From Marchantia polymorpha subsp. ruderalis (taxonomy: Eukaryota; Streptophyta; Marchantiopsida; Marchantiales; Marchantiaceae), in NCBI GenBank assembly GCA_037833965.1, contig AP031358.1, forward strand, positions 14,640,001 to 14,704,000: 64,000 nucleotides of DNA, written 5' to 3'. How positions within the stretch are numbered: position 1 is the first letter of the stretch; every line of letters begins with the position of its first letter. Positions 36,840 to 50,110 of the stretch are shown here, one piece after another. Below the pieces are notes generated by a model. The model saw only the letters and a list, made by a program, of their open reading frames with translations, did not search any database and was not told where the DNA came from. Made by a program: the position numbers and the translations under genes.

Positions 36840-38260
36840 TACTCCCGAACAGTCCTCTTCTAAGAACAGACGAATTTGCTGGTTCTTTGCACAGTTCCTG
36901 TGCACTTACTCGTTCGATTGAGCAAGGTGTCAATTTGATTTGATTGATGCAAGCAAGCTACATCGATTTCCAAAGTCATCTGATTCATTGATTTCTGCCG
37001 AGGTTGGTGTGGTCTTGATCGTGTAGGCATGTGAAGAAGGCTTATAAATTGGAAATCCGGCTCGGACATCGGTGTAATTTCTGTACGTTTCCACTGTATC
37101 AGAATTCTCCTGAGTGACATGCACATGTAATAAAGGACTTGTCCACACTTCAAACAGGAAAGGCAGTACATCCAATTATCCAATTCTCCCATATAAGTCA
37201 AAGTTTTAAGTGGAGGGACGGGTATTTCTTTATTCTGATTGTACCACTACCATCAGCACCTCCCGTCTTACATACATGTCATCACCATCTATTGTGCCTC
37301 ACTTCCCTCTTGCTTCAATATTTGCGCTTACAGGTTTGAAGGACTGGTCCTGTGCGAGATTTCACATGTTTACTACGCAGCCTGAGAATGAGCTTTTTAT
37401 CTCCTGTTAGTTTCAGTTTAAAGACCACGAATGGTAGAACTCATTCTGATGTTTCCTTCCTGGTTCTGTCCGTTCTGTTCTACCGTCATTTCCAATATCG
37501 ACGTCCCAACAACTGCCTGTGTATAAGAAAAACGAGAATAGCTGTCTTGTGATCCGCAATCTAGAATTGACTTTGCTCCTATGTTATATCGAAATAATTT
37601 CCTGCATTCGGCATTCTCCAGCTGGTTTTTGACTTGGGTCGCAATTCACTTGCAATCTGATCATCTCAATAATAAGTTGATCGGCATCACAAACTGTGTT
37701 CACAAACACTCATCATACTTGGCACCCAAGCTTATCATCCAATTACGGTCTCCTCCAGTTCCCTCCAAGGCGTTTGAATTCACACCACGGCCTGAAAAAA
37801 AATCATAGTTTCCTGTATTGAAGTTATGGTTCAGCCATTTTCTTATAGCTTTCCAAAAGATAGATTTCACATGGAATAAGGCTTTACTGGACTAGACTAA
37901 GCCTGTTCGTTCACCTAGGCCAAGAATTGCATCTCGGAAGAGTATCCCAGACTAATTTTAATCCGACTCGAGTCCGCTCCCTGGTTCTCATTGTTTCCTC
38001 ACATCAACTTACTTCGTTACTCCTCGGTGAATAAATTTTCCCTAACTAACAGCTTAAGAGAAGTGATAGTTATGCTGACGAGACTGCCTGTCTTGGGCAT
38101 GGAGAACCTTGAAAAAATTATGCTTGGGTGGTAGACAAGTGATCCAAAATTTTGGAACTGGCAGAAGATGCATCCACATCTCCATTCTGAATATCATGAA
38201 CGAATCAATGAGGTGAACCGAAGATCGTGCAAGACCAAAACGGGTTGTAACACCTTCTCT
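36840..38260. other. Spacer between the tandem duplication and the EXS gene
   Basis: No supported gene. The 3' UTR of the minus-strand EXS gene should lie just below 38268. Confidence 0.4.
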
Positions 38261-38267
38261 TCTCTCC

Positions 38268-41200
38268 TCAAATTATAGAGGATAATAGACTCTCTTTCTC
38301 TTGTGTGGGTGACATACTTTTCAAAGATATCGACGCCGCGGGGGCGCGCATGTTCATCTTGTTGAATTCGTTCTCCACTCTGAAAAAAATCCACTGAAAT
38401 CTACGGAGAATCTCCAGGGCTGAGAAAGCGAACGCAGTCAGCCGATAATCTCGCAAGTGTGCTGATAGCTTGTAAGTCCAGGCACCTCTCAACACCAAAT
38501 TGCTCCCGATGGCCCAATAGTACACCTGTTCACATGTAAAGCACGTCATCAGAGAGATTCGTACGGGAGAAACGATCAAAAGTTGAGATGCGAGACAGAG
38601 AAAAGAGAGAGACCTTCCGACTTACCCATCGCCTGCTGTAATACAAATTTGGACGAAGTGCCGAATTTTTTCTCTTTTGACAAGCAGTAGTGAAACATCT
38701 GCGTTGCCGAACACCCAAATCAGATACAACTCCAACGATCAAGATGAAAGCTTACATGAGAACATGCCTGTCAAATCTCGAGACAAATTCCGAAGTCTTC
38801 ATTCCAGAATTAAAACACATGAACGCAGCTCCTGACCAAGTGTGTGCAAAAATCAAAAGGTAGCTGGACCGAACTTTTACGAGTAGTACTCACCCAAAAT
38901 CCCAATCCCGACTAAGATCCCAGTAGTATGAGTAACACGAGTTGATGAGACTGAAGAATAACCAAAGAGGACGGAATCTAGAGAGCCAAAGATCCCACAT
39001 GATGTGGTACTTGAGAGCAGATAAGCCGATCACCGGGAAGGCTGTTGCATACTTCAGAGCTGCATTTTCACCCCAAACAAAGCAGTCATTTCTCGAACCA
39101 AAAGCATTCAAGCACTAAAGCAGGGAAGATAACATTCAACGAGGTATACAGATGAGATCAGCATTGTTGTATACGAGGATTTCGGATCAAAGTTGAAGCG
39201 TACCATTAAAAAGGCAAGATTTATCTCTGGTGTCCGAGTACTGCCTCAAACATTGGAAAAAACGGCAAGCGTATGGAAATGCCAGGATAAAAGGTATCCA
39301 TACGGAATCGCTGCCGCACATCCCAGGTCTGATTGCCAACTCTGGCTTCGCAACCTGCATCACGGTAACTTCTTGTTAGTTTTTCACTTGAGCTGTGATC
39401 TAAGTCGAGCAGCCATCTCACGACATATTCATAAACTCACAAGATGCAAACGAAGAGTACCACTTATTACTCAGAAACAGAACGACATCAGCATGTTATG
39501 TTCTCAGCAAGCCACCTGCTTTATTTCATCGTAAAGCAGATGAAGAGCGAACTTCAAATCTATTTAGACAAACCCTATCTAGACGATGTTCGTATATATA
39601 GGGGGAATGATGTAATGATGGAGGACATTCACCTGGTAAAAATACATTGTGCAAAGAGCGCGCTCCATGTCCGAGAAGACCTGCGACCAATCTTGGTTAG
39701 TCAATCAGCGGAAATCCTTACTAATAACAAAAGGTCTTACACATGGCAACTTGGATGTGGCGTCCACACGTTGAGATAGGAAATTACCTTTGCCATGGAG
39801 GTGAGTACATCTGCAACAAAAAAATCTGCAAATGTAATGGGCTGCAAAGCAACGCACATGTCAAAGATATTATTCCATTGGCAAGAGTTTCGTTTCAGAG
39901 CAGGTAAAAGAGGTTATCTTAACTGCTTTTGCTAAACAGACAGCTTTCATCCATCTAAGGTTGTCCAAACCATGGTTGCCTATACCATATGAACAAGATT
40001 TTCTCTCTGTCTCCTCTAGTCAGATCCAATCTGGTTACTAAAAGATTCTCATGAGTATACAGGGTGAAGAATGGACGTTCTTATGAACTTGGTCTTATGT
40101 CCTTCCATGAGTCATTGCAACAGAGCATTCGAAATCAGGAACTTGAATATATGCAATCATCAACTAAGGAAGACATGAAGTCCTCTTCCTAATCCAAAGA
40201 GGTGGTTCACGTAAACATAGGCTTATTCGATTCGACTACCACAGCCTGACTTACATTTAGAGGGAATGCAAGTCTTGCAAGAGTGTTCAAAAAGAAAAAC
40301 CGCGATGAGGCGTAGCAGACGTTCAGTGGAAGCCCCAGAAATAGTGGTAAAGCACAATACAGAAAGAGCTGTAGAAGAAAATACAAACAAGAAGAGTCAG
40401 AAGAAAGGTGAAAGTATAAATATAATGTAGGTGCCCGTCCATGCATCCAAGACAGCTACAACTTCCTCTTAAAATAGTTGCAAACAAATGTCAGAGATAA
40501 GAAGCAATTCAACTGATACAGAAATCAGTCATTGGTTCGCCATATACTGCATGTTGACATACAGCAAAACTTTCAAAAGCAGCAAGTTCGTATTACCGGT
40601 TGTGCTGCTGCATAGTTTAACTGTCCTTGTGAGTAGAAGTACATATACAAGGACATACTGGTGAGCACCGTCATTGTTAGTCCCCCTGCGATCTGTAGCA
40701 TACCACAACACGAGAAATAAATAAGGGTCTTGAACCTCACATAAACCACGAACTTCAGCCTAAAAAGTAAAAACTTACAAGCACATGAAGCGAACTTTGA
40801 GCTTCTCTTCGAACGAGAGAACGCCAACAAAAGCACATGACAAACAAAAAAGAGTTCGTTTTCCACTTGCCACCTTGCAAAATTATTTACTCAGGATTTT
40901 TTCAAAGTTGGAGAAAAATTTAAAGCATTGGACACTGAACCTTCCAAATATCTCGATGAGTGAGGTGACTTGGATCCAAATCAAACACTTTGGCGTAGCT
41001 TATGCGAGAATAGGCGAAAACGTACAGGTTTATTCCCCATAACCAAAGAACCAGTGCCTGCGAAACACTTCCGCCGTTAATATCAAGTGATTCGAACTAA
41101 GTCTTTTACAGAGCTCTCACTTCACTCACTCACAATGACTGGGTATCATCTAGATGCAAGGAAGAACAACAAAAATTATTTTGTGAACAGACTACCTCAT

Positions 41201-42478
41201 ACTAATAATATTCAATCTTGTAGGTCTAATTGAAGTAGATAAAGAATCAAGAAAAAGAGAAAGAAGAAATTTATGGAAACTGACCACCATGAACATGGGG
41301 TTGTAATAAAGAAATACTTCGCCCAGAAATCGAGTTCTATAGTCCTCATCCACAAGGAAAATAGCTTCTTTTATAGCCTGAAAAGGACAATATTTGCTTC
41401 AGTGCGCAAACTCATGTAGAGATAGAAACTGATAGATAAGGTATATGTTGATAAAGGGAGCAAAAGTAGAGCACTACGGCATTTGCAGCCTACAAAACGA
41501 AAGTGTACAGAAGAGCATTGATCACCTTGAAACAGAAGAAGATCCATGTTGAGAAAAAAAAACTCTGCATGCCAAGGAGAAAGGCCACTGTCAGAAACTA
41601 AAAAAAAAAAAATCCTCTTTAGAGTTCGCCCATGGAAACCTTAGGTTTATACGAGCGTGTCGAAATTTCAGGTGAACTGCATATTCATCTTTTCGCAAGA
41701 AATTTTGGGGTGGCCACACTCTTGACGAGCAGGTCTCAAGACGAGAACAGATCTAAATTGACCTTAGTCCTATAATAAGGGCTTCAAATTGTACATTTTC
41801 GACGAGTCCCCGATCTATGGCGGCCTGCATATCTTGAGGAGCAATTAGAAATTTGAGATCTTAAAATTTACAGTTCGAAATTATTTTAGCCTTAATTTGA
41901 GTCAATTCGAACGCTGTCCTGCTCCTAAATTCAAGCACTGCATCACTGCCCTGTCGGAGATTACGCACCGCGTCAGATGCACATAGGTTCACAGGCTACG
42001 CATCCAGTGTTCAACATGAACACATTGCTCTCCGCAAGTGTGCCAGATCTGCTCCTAATCTAAGGAGAAAAGGTGGCAATATGGTCCAGTGATCTATCTG
42101 CTAGTCCGCTTTATCCGTGGCTTTGAATAAAGAACACTAGGCTCAAAAGAACCTTTCCCTGTTCTATGCATTTCCTCGCTTGCCTCCGATCGATCCCAAT
42201 TATTAAACTCATCCCTCCTGTGCGCGGCGCTACTCATGAATCCTAAGGATGAAAGCTGCTCGAATACCTTGCATTTCTTCTGTTAACTGTGAGACCAACC
42301 CAAAAAATACGTAATCTGCGCTCGTTTACTACAAAACCAGTTCCTCTAAACGTCACAATGTTCCTTGTAATGGAAAGGAGATACTCCACCAGAAGAACGT
42401 CAGACTATCAGACACAAGAAACGGACGTATTCGTACCTGCAACCACCATAGTCTTCTCATAAGAACAGAGTCCGCCAT
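38268..42478 (-). CDS. EXS-domain membrane protein (ERD1/XPR1/SYG1 family), no SPX domain
   Basis: Twelve exons with GT-AG borders and consistent phases: 42478-42437, 41597-41526, 41377-41285, 41057-40941, 40692-40597, 40368-40255, 39841-39788, 39680-39633, 39354-39204, 39059-38894, 38698-38626, 38525-38268; 427 aa. EXS proteins are multi-pass transporters; the short SPX-less type resembles yeast Erd1, which works in Golgi phosphate recycling and glycosyltransferase retention, and plant homologues exist. Seen: several hydrophobic segments, WLWGINLYVFAYSRISYAK with FDLDP..LTHRDIW, ASSRFFFLNTLARLAFPL, FADFFVADVLTSMAKVFSD, FRFFQCLRQY-like FFQCLRQYSDT, LINSCYSYYWDLSRDWDFG, and the signature NLVLRGAWTYKLSAHL with ALEILRRFQWIFFRVENEFN. 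The hydrophilic C-tail ends ESLLSSII. The third exon could end three bases earlier. PHO1/XPR1 exporters carry an N-terminal SPX domain, absent here. Confidence 0.9.
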
Positions 42479-42479
42479 C

Positions 42480-45400
42480 GACTGAGCCTTTGAAGAATTA
42501 GTTTGCGGCATTCGTCTAAGCTTTACAAAGTTTTCTACACAGCCAGCAATCCCCTTCAGAAGAGGTCATTCACCTGCCAACAGAAACCCCCACGCTGTCA
42601 GACTTGCGCCACTCAAAACCCTTGCAGCTCTCAGGACTAGGGATCGAGAGTGGAAACGATGGAAATTCACAGAGAAAACAAGTTAAGAACCAGCAGCTTA
42701 AGCACAAGACTCACGTCTGCGTGGGCTTCTGGACTGCCTGCTGACCTCGAATTGGAAAAATCTTGTGCTTGCCGCATCACTAATATGGACGTTTCAAAAT
42801 CACGATCATACATTGTGGCCAAAACCCCGTCCCGCAGTCTTAGAAAAGGCCAACCTTCCAATCCATGATGCCTCGTGATCCACCGCATGCACTACGTACT
42901 AAATCGGCATGGCCTCAGAAGCCCGAGAAACGCACTGCTCTGAGGTCGTCGTCGTGCGAAACTCCTGCACCTAAACTAATGTGCGAAGAGGCAGAGGAAG
43001 GCCGGGAATAAGTTTGTCGAACGATTCAGCGACGATCCACTTCTAGGGTCTGGAAAGGGGCAAAGAGCACCGAGACAAGAAAGCGCCTCCAGCTGCTTCC
43101 GAGGGAAAACACATCGATCGGTGTCGCCACGGCGCTGTCGGCCTCTCGCGATCACATAGCGGATCACTCCCCTCGGAAACAAGCCAAATGACGAGAGAGC
43201 GGTGCTGCGAACACAGTGAGACAATGCTCCTGCGTTCAATAATTGGCCATCCCAGACCATGCCCAGACGCGAAAATGCAACGCACTAAACTAGTCTCAGC
43301 AGCAGCCAACGTCGGGGTGTACCTCAATGGGCGATCAACCACGTAGATGCCAATAATTATCACCGGTGGCGATGGGCACACCGACAATCGCAAGATTCAG
43401 CCGGGGAAGGATGGGCACGCGCAACATCAGTCCTGTCTAAGCGATCGCTCGGGCACTGCGTCCGAGCGGGGCCGGACCTTTCGTCGAATTCCGCATCTGG
43501 CCACTGTACAGGAGTGGAGTCACTGCCAATCCAGACTTGCGCGAGAGGGCAGTGCGGGTCGCCGGCTGATGTTGACCGACTGCTGCAACATCCTCCACGA
43601 TGGACTGGGGAGAAGCCCAAGTGGCAGCTAATAATCTGCTGGAAACTCCGAGCCCAAGGGAGGCCTATGGAGCCCAATACGGCCGAACATCATGGTTGTG
43701 GTGTGGGTCCCGAAAACGTGAGCACGACGGACCTGCCATCTTTCACGCCTTGCGCCGCTTGGCCTGAGTGCCGTGCTCGTCGTCTTCCGGTGAATCTCGC
43801 CAGATGCCGCCCCCATGTCCGGATGCCCGCCCACTTTAGTGTAAAGCCCGCCCCTGGCCTTCGTGGCTTCTCTGCTCTTTCTCTTCCTCTTTTTCTGTCT
43901 CCCCCGCTCGCTCGCGGGCGTACGCTAGCGTCGCTCGCCACCGAATGTCGGCTGTGGTTCCGTCCTTGACATCGGCGCTCTACCTGACTCACGGTTGCCA
44001 CCGCGATTGCAACCGGCGCTTCCGAGGCGAATTCGGCATTCGGCGCCCGAAGGTGGCATGCATGTGCATGTTTTTCTCTGCAGCTCTCCGACTCCTGCGT
44101 GCATTTCTGCGAGTATCGTTTGGTCTGTTGAGGTTTCGCATTCCCTCATCCATTTTGGGCCCTTCCGAGTGAACCCGTCTGCGTCACTGAGGTGACGAGC
44201 TGAGGCTGCTGCAGAGCCCTCGCGGCGACTTAACTGATCAATGCGGCGGTTAAGCCGAGCAGCGCTGACACACCTACCGTTTGCTTCACGGAGCTTGGAT
44301 CTTGAAGGCCCATCATTGGGCCTGTCACTCCTCGGGTCATATGCTCGGTGAGCGCTTTCTCGTGAGGGCGGCTCCTCACCACTTCGATGAACATTTCGAC
44401 GTGCTTTTTATTACATTTGGTGATTACGGCGATAATAAAGCCGACCCTTCCCGTCCTTGACTTCTTGTGAGGTACCAGAGACTCCCGGCTAGAGCATCGC
44501 CAGTAACTTACAGAAAGTTCACATTTTCCAGAATTGGAAGGTCGTGGATGTTGTCACTTGTAGATGCAATGCGAAAGTAAAGATTAATGATTACTTGCCC
44601 AGTCTACTTATAGGATTTTGGCAGCGTAAGCCAGGAGGCAGAGTGTGTTCCAAGGATCCGCAACAGTGTGTACTGAGAATCATCAACATAAGCAAGAAAT
44701 CAAGGCCGTAGCGTACATGATGAAGTGTAAGCACCTCAAAATGTCTCCACTCACAAAACGGCTTCGCTCCATCATCTTCAAAGAAGTGAGTGGGTGCGAA
44801 TGCAGACATATATCAGATGGATTTTTCCATAAATGGGCTGCCTGCGGCTGTTCCATCAGGCTGGAAAACACTGGCCCGCTGCATGTACATGCCAATCACA
44901 AGAAAATCTGCGTGATTCCGGAGTAGTGCAGACTGCAAAGATGCTATCACAAATTAAAATGTGCTCTCAGCTTACCCACAGCATAGCTCCTTTCAAACCA
45001 GACGTCAATCATTGTTATACACATCCCGACCTCAGAAATCCTGACGCAGTTACTTTCGAAGCTTCCAAGCTATGTGATCATTCAATACTCAAAGACTAGA
45101 AAAAATTCCGATGACAAGCGTGAAGCAAACCCAACACGTACATGAATAAACAAAATTACATAAAAACAACACTGACCTCCGGCCTCATCGAGAACGTAAT
45201 CATTTTTACTAGGTTCGGCTCATCGAGCATTGTCCGTCGTTCACTACGCATCGAGACATCTGACATGAGTAAATAGATGCTGCACTTCTCTACAACAGCT
45301 TCGAGGCACAAAACTCATCATGCATAGTGCATGATGAGTCTTGTAGCGAGTAGCGGCCTGCTCCAATCTCCTGTAGTGACACGTCCATTTCTACGACGGT

Positions 45401-46120
45401 ATCGAAGGAGATGGTTTCAGAAGTTGGAGCTCCAGCAATGAGACGTTAAAATTGATTCACCAAGAGAGTTCCCACTCATTTCAGGACTGGGCGAGGCCAA
45501 CAGTCAAGCAAGTTGAGATGCCACTAAGTTCTCTATGTCTGACTCCAATCAAAAACCCTTTCCCGCGCTTCCACCGGATTCAAAAAGCACATATGTTGAT
45601 TGAGTAGGACTTTATTACATCGTGGTATGCTGTACAGAGTTAAGCAGGCTTGACTGGTAACTCGTTCCCAGATATCAGCTAGCCGGGCTCATGCCCGTCT
45701 CCGTCTCTCACTATTTCTTCAGTTCCCCGCTAACTCCAGTTGCCAGTATTGTCAAGTACAAACTGTATTACTACTTTGGAACATAGGTTAGAAGGCTGAT
45801 CTCAAAGGGCTTTAAAAGATGCCCAGTGAAATTCTGTAGCACAAAGACTTACAAACTATATTCTGCTGTAAGAAACGCAGAAACTGAGAGCTCGATTATG
45901 GACAAGAGATTCTATTTTTTTCTTCAAAGACCCTCCATTGGGCCTACAATTCTTCTGACTACCCAATCTACCACTAGGTATCGAACAATTGTGCTCGGCG
46001 ATAGAAGCATCTCGAATGGGTCGTTGACGACAAATTTCAAAGTTGGTCAATTTGCTCCAACGTTTACTTGGGGGTATCAGGAACAAGAAATGTACAGAAC
46101 CCTACCTATTCACAACGTCC
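42480..46120. other. Region between the EXS gene and LSM3
   Basis: Upstream DNA of the EXS gene, with a GC-rich block at 42.9-44.25 kb giving many overlapping open frames (up to 151 codons) without domains, then mixed-composition DNA with a 12-bp hairpin at 45313-45339. The GC-rich block may hold the promoter or a leader exon of the EXS gene. No other gene is supported. Confidence 0.45.
45313..45339. repeat. Perfect 12-bp hairpin, 3-base loop
   Basis: ACTCATCATGCA (45313-45324) and TGCATGATGAGT (45328-45339) pair perfectly around TAG. The halves contain the RY-like CATGCA core. Role unknown. Confidence 0.8.
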
Positions 46121-46122
46121 AC

Positions 46123-46985
46123 TTAGGAAGTTCGTAGTGGTGGGGACACCAAAATGACTCCATCACCCCGAACGAAAAGATACGGAACATGTCTTTTCGC
46201 AGTCTGCGTGAGATACACAATTTATCGTTCAGAGTGCGGCCGAAGTTGGGTGGACTAAGGTCGACGTCCACAGCAAACAATTAAGCTACACTCAAGCATG
46301 TTATAGACTAAAACCTTGAAGTTTGGGTTTCTCATCAAGATTACGGTCACCAAAAAACAAAACAGAGAATGAAATGTCTTACCCGCACAATCTCCTCGTA
46401 GGTTTCGTCATCAATTTCGACGGATGTGATTACTTCCTCCACATCTCCAAGAATCATATTCAAATGCTGGTCATATGCCTGCGAGATGAGAAATAGAGTC
46501 CAGTGTAAGAGAACAGAGACACTGGCGAACTAAAATAAAACACAATGCTCTCATAGCCAATTCCCGACAGCAGGAAACGCGGCACTCCACCAAAATGCCC
46601 AAACCCATGCCAAGCCAAGTGGCGACCTCAAGAAAACCCTGCCGATTTGACACCCACTCAAGGTTACTCACAGACCAACACCACAATTTGGATATACAAG
46701 TCCAACATGGACAGCAAATCCAACTCCCAACACAGCCGTCTTTTTCAACTGTCATCCGACCTCACTCTACAACTACTATCACCAGCCCTTCCAAAGAAGC
46801 AATTCGCAATCAGAACAGCAAAAGTAGAAGTCTCTTCAAGCATGGCAGGCGAGGGAACGCGGAGCTACATGAAGTTTGCCACGAAGTTCGCGGTCAGAAC
46901 GCAGCTTCACGTAAATTCGCTCATCCAGACTCAGCCGAATTAGATCCAGAGGCTCCTTCACGGCACTCTCGTCCTCTGTCGCCAT
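46123..46985 (-). CDS. LSM3: U6 snRNA-associated Sm-like protein LSm3
   Basis: Three exons: 46985-46869, 46478-46383 and 46203-46123 (TAA at 46125-46123), phase 0 at both introns; 97 aa, the usual LSm3 length. LSm3 is a subunit of both the nuclear LSm2-8 ring on U6 snRNA (splicing) and the cytoplasmic LSm1-7 ring (mRNA decapping). Sm1 motif in exons 1-2: [20 protein letters not shown], then [19 protein letters not shown]. Sm2 motif in exon 3: [14 protein letters not shown], with the family-typical [13 protein letters not shown] end. The acidic [11 protein letters not shown] linker matches plant LSm3. The start is the ATG of [12 protein letters not shown]; an upstream in-frame extension of 17 codons exists but does not match the family. 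An AACCCTAA motif lies about 245 bases upstream. Confidence 0.96.
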
Positions 46986-47229
46986 ACCTCCGCGCTCTAC
47001 TCTGTTTTCACCCTCCGCCCGCACGATTCCAGCCAAAACTGTTCTGTGGAAAAATACTCGTCACCGTCCCCCGCGTCGAGACAGAGCACCGGGTGCCAAA
47101 CCCGACACCTCCGATGATTTGCGCAGAAATTGTCGAATCATCAATCTCCAGCTCCCGCTCTCCCTCGATCGGATTGGGAGACTCTGCGCGAAGTCTCGAC
47201 CAGCGCTCGAGCCATGCCGCTCTCGACCT

Positions 47230-47237
47230 AACCCTAA
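47230..47237. promoter_or_regulatory. Telo-box-like motif upstream of LSM3
   Basis: AACCCTAA about 245 bases upstream of the LSM3 start codon, the same core found in the PNO1 upstream region. A single 8-base match is weak evidence. Confidence 0.35.
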
Positions 47238-47399
47238 TAACAGCGATAAGTCCGACGAGTGCATCTCGGTTACAGTTAGCGACCGTCGGTCTTGAGTTAG
47301 ATGATTATCGTTACACCTCCTTATATGTTATGCGTGGCTGTTTTCTCCGTAGTCCGCGAAGTTTGCTCCTGCCCAACCGACCCTTTATATGTTAAGGGA

Positions 47400-50020
47400 C
47401 TTCTGTCTTCAAACTGTGGTTTTTCCAAATCTTCGGGATGTGTTTGGACTGTGCTCGTGTGTGTTCTTTGCAAATAACTGAAATGTGATTGAAGCAGGAA
47501 GAATTTAATGGAAACTTATTAGGCAGAGTGAATTTTGCGAGTGACAACTGGTTTACTGAAATCTTGATTTCATGCAGAAACTGCCGATCCCTTTTTCCGT
47601 TGGAGTTTTATATTGAGGTGTTTCTCCTCAAATCCACATAATTTCTGGTAAGCTCTTGGCAATTATTTTGATTTTTTTGTCAATCTTCCAACATCAGCAT
47701 TAGAGGATTATCATCACACCCTCTCCCTTGATCATTGGTGAATTAAAGATTTGTATGAGATTCGATTCTCCTATTATTTCGGCGAGTCATAATACAGTTT
47801 AATAATGTAAGTAAAGGACAAAACCCATGTGATTTGAACACACTTACAGTAAAGTATGAAATGAGTTCCATTTTGGATTCCAAGGTAAAGTTGTCCGTAA
47901 ATAGTCACGAGGGAACGCATAATTGACAATCAGTTCATCTCGGTGATACTTCCGCCATGGATAAACAAAGTTTCACTTAAGCACTCAATTCTGTGTCGTA
48001 GAAAGTTACTGCCAATTCCCTTGTATAACGGCTGTAGTTCCAGTTTTACTGTAATTCATTAAGCAAACTATATTTACTCAAAATCTAACTCAATTTTTAA
48101 CAAAAATTACATTTGCCTGAAAAAATATTATCAAGACAGATAGTAGAAATACCAACTTACTGTAATAATATTTCATTACATCACACTTGATGACCTTCCT
48201 GTACCGATCCAACTCCATTAGGTGTAGCCAAACTAATATGCACCATATTACTGTACACTCAAAAATTCATGTTACTATGTATTGATGGAATTGAATCATA
48301 AGAAGCAATCAATGTGATAGCTTTGTGTTTAAATCTACATAGAAATTTTCAAATTTCCAATTTATGTCAATTAAATTAGCATCGTAAGTAAAAAGTGATA
48401 CTTGAATGTAAATAACCAGAAGAATATCATTATTAAAACTATAGGGTCATATTTATCTAATAAAATTCTCATTTCCGGTCATATATTTGAAGAAACTTAA
48501 ATACATTAACAGATAATTTAAAAAAATATATATAATGAATACTTATCAATAGAAAATTTAAATTTCTAATTTTATTGTTTTCTATCGTATGATGAGGTCA
48601 GTTCTGATTATCTGAACGATTACATTTTGAACTGAGCTTAATAAATTCAATTTTTAAATTTTAATTAACTGAATGAAATAGTAGAACTTTAAACATATTA
48701 AACACAATACCTACATGCATTTACAAAAAATAAAAAATATGTCTCCCAATGAGCTAATGAGTTTTCGGATAATTTTGTTTGAATAATACATTATTTAAAC
48801 TGCAAAAGTCCTATTTTGAAGTAATTATTGAATTGCTTAAAAATTTATATCCATTTTAAGATATGATAACTTTTCAGATTCTTTCATAGTATACTATACT
48901 CAACATCATTTTTAAGTTTTGAAAATGAACTTACTTTTAAACAACCTTCATTATGTTTCCATAATTGATGACTAGAACTTTTACATCTATTTTAATTCTA
49001 TGATTTATATTTACAACTCATAGAAATTTTTTATATGCAATTCTTAATTAAAAAATATGTATTGCAAGAAAAGGTACCTGTAGTATATTGTGTGATTTTG
49101 TAAATGATGAGATTATATATCATCCAACAAGCTTTATCATCTCAACTATGTATTTATCTATAATTTCATTTTCTATATATAACAAGTTCAAGATCAACCT
49201 ATCTCCTACTGAATATTTAATATTGTTGATATAACTTTCAAAAATTATCAATTGGAAACATAGAAGTATATGTAAAATATAAAATTGTGACTTACTCACG
49301 GATCAATGTAGATTTGAAAGATTTGGATTTATTTTATTCAAATGAATTACATTGCATCAAACAAGTAACTATTAAAAAATTCATGATCTTTTGAAAATTT
49401 TCCGATTTTGATCATTCTCCATCTTGTAGTAACACTATACCATGATGAATGATGATTTCAAGCTATGTATTCAGGTATGAAATCTTTGGTCACAAAAGCA
49501 ATGTTCTAAGTCATTTATCAGTTACTTCTAGGTAAGTAGTGGATTCTCGTACAAAACTTACATATGCATCTACTAAGTAGAAATAAACAAAATTAAAATA
49601 TTTTTTCATAAGATGCAATGTTGAAATTAATTTTATCTAGTTTTTATATAATTTATTTATTGCAAATAAGTGTACATTAACAAAATAATTAAACAATAAA
49701 GATTTCTATTGATTCAAGTGTTACTTCTGTTGATACATAGTGTAATCTATGTTTAATTTTTTTCTATTATTGTTTACTTGATGATAAGTAACTCTCTCAT
49801 ATTTTCTTTATAGTAATTAAAAAATATTTAGATTATCCTCTTATTCCTCTTATAAATTTATTAGTACCCCACTCAATTGACAATACTACATTTTATACAA
49901 TATTTCTTGAAAGCAAATGCGATTGACTTGAGATAGTACTGCCAACAAAAGTGTATAATCGTATGTGTTTTGCATTCCATTTACGCGACTGAGGATGGTA
50001 ACTTGTATCTTAAACAGAGA
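47400..50020. other. Strongly AT-rich spacer
   Basis: About 2.6 kb with no open frame of note and no recognised RNA or repeat. It could be a matrix-attachment-like or heterochromatic spacer; composition is the only evidence. Confidence 0.45.
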
Positions 50021-50026
50021 TATTTG

Positions 50027-50110
50027 CTTGATGGGATCCCATCAAGAACATTTTTGCTTGATGGGACCCATCAAGTTTCGTTTTACCCGATGGGACCCCT
50101 CGGACGGTGT
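50027..50110. repeat. Short array of palindromic GATGGGACCC repeats
   Basis: CTTGATGGGATCCCATCAAG at 50027-50046 is a perfect 20-base palindrome. CTTGATGGGACCCATCAAG at 50057-50075 repeats it with a single central base, and a third partial copy (CCGATGGGACCCCTCGG) follows near 50088-50104. Spacing is about 30 bases. The flanks are AT-rich. Confidence 0.85.

Noticed and set aside
43347-43969. Open frames of 94-151 codons in the GC-rich block upstream of the EXS gene
   Set aside because: Overlapping frames on both strands, no motif, and no start or splice context favouring any of them.
45600-45720. Possible tRNA-like stretch
   Set aside because: No cloverleaf with a proper T-loop GTTCRA block or acceptor pairing could be drawn; no tRNA or rRNA gene was found anywhere in the window.
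46595-47395. 266-codon plus-strand open frame
   Set aside because: It runs antisense over the LSM3 first exon and intron and has no domain; the minus-strand LSM3 model accounts for the region.
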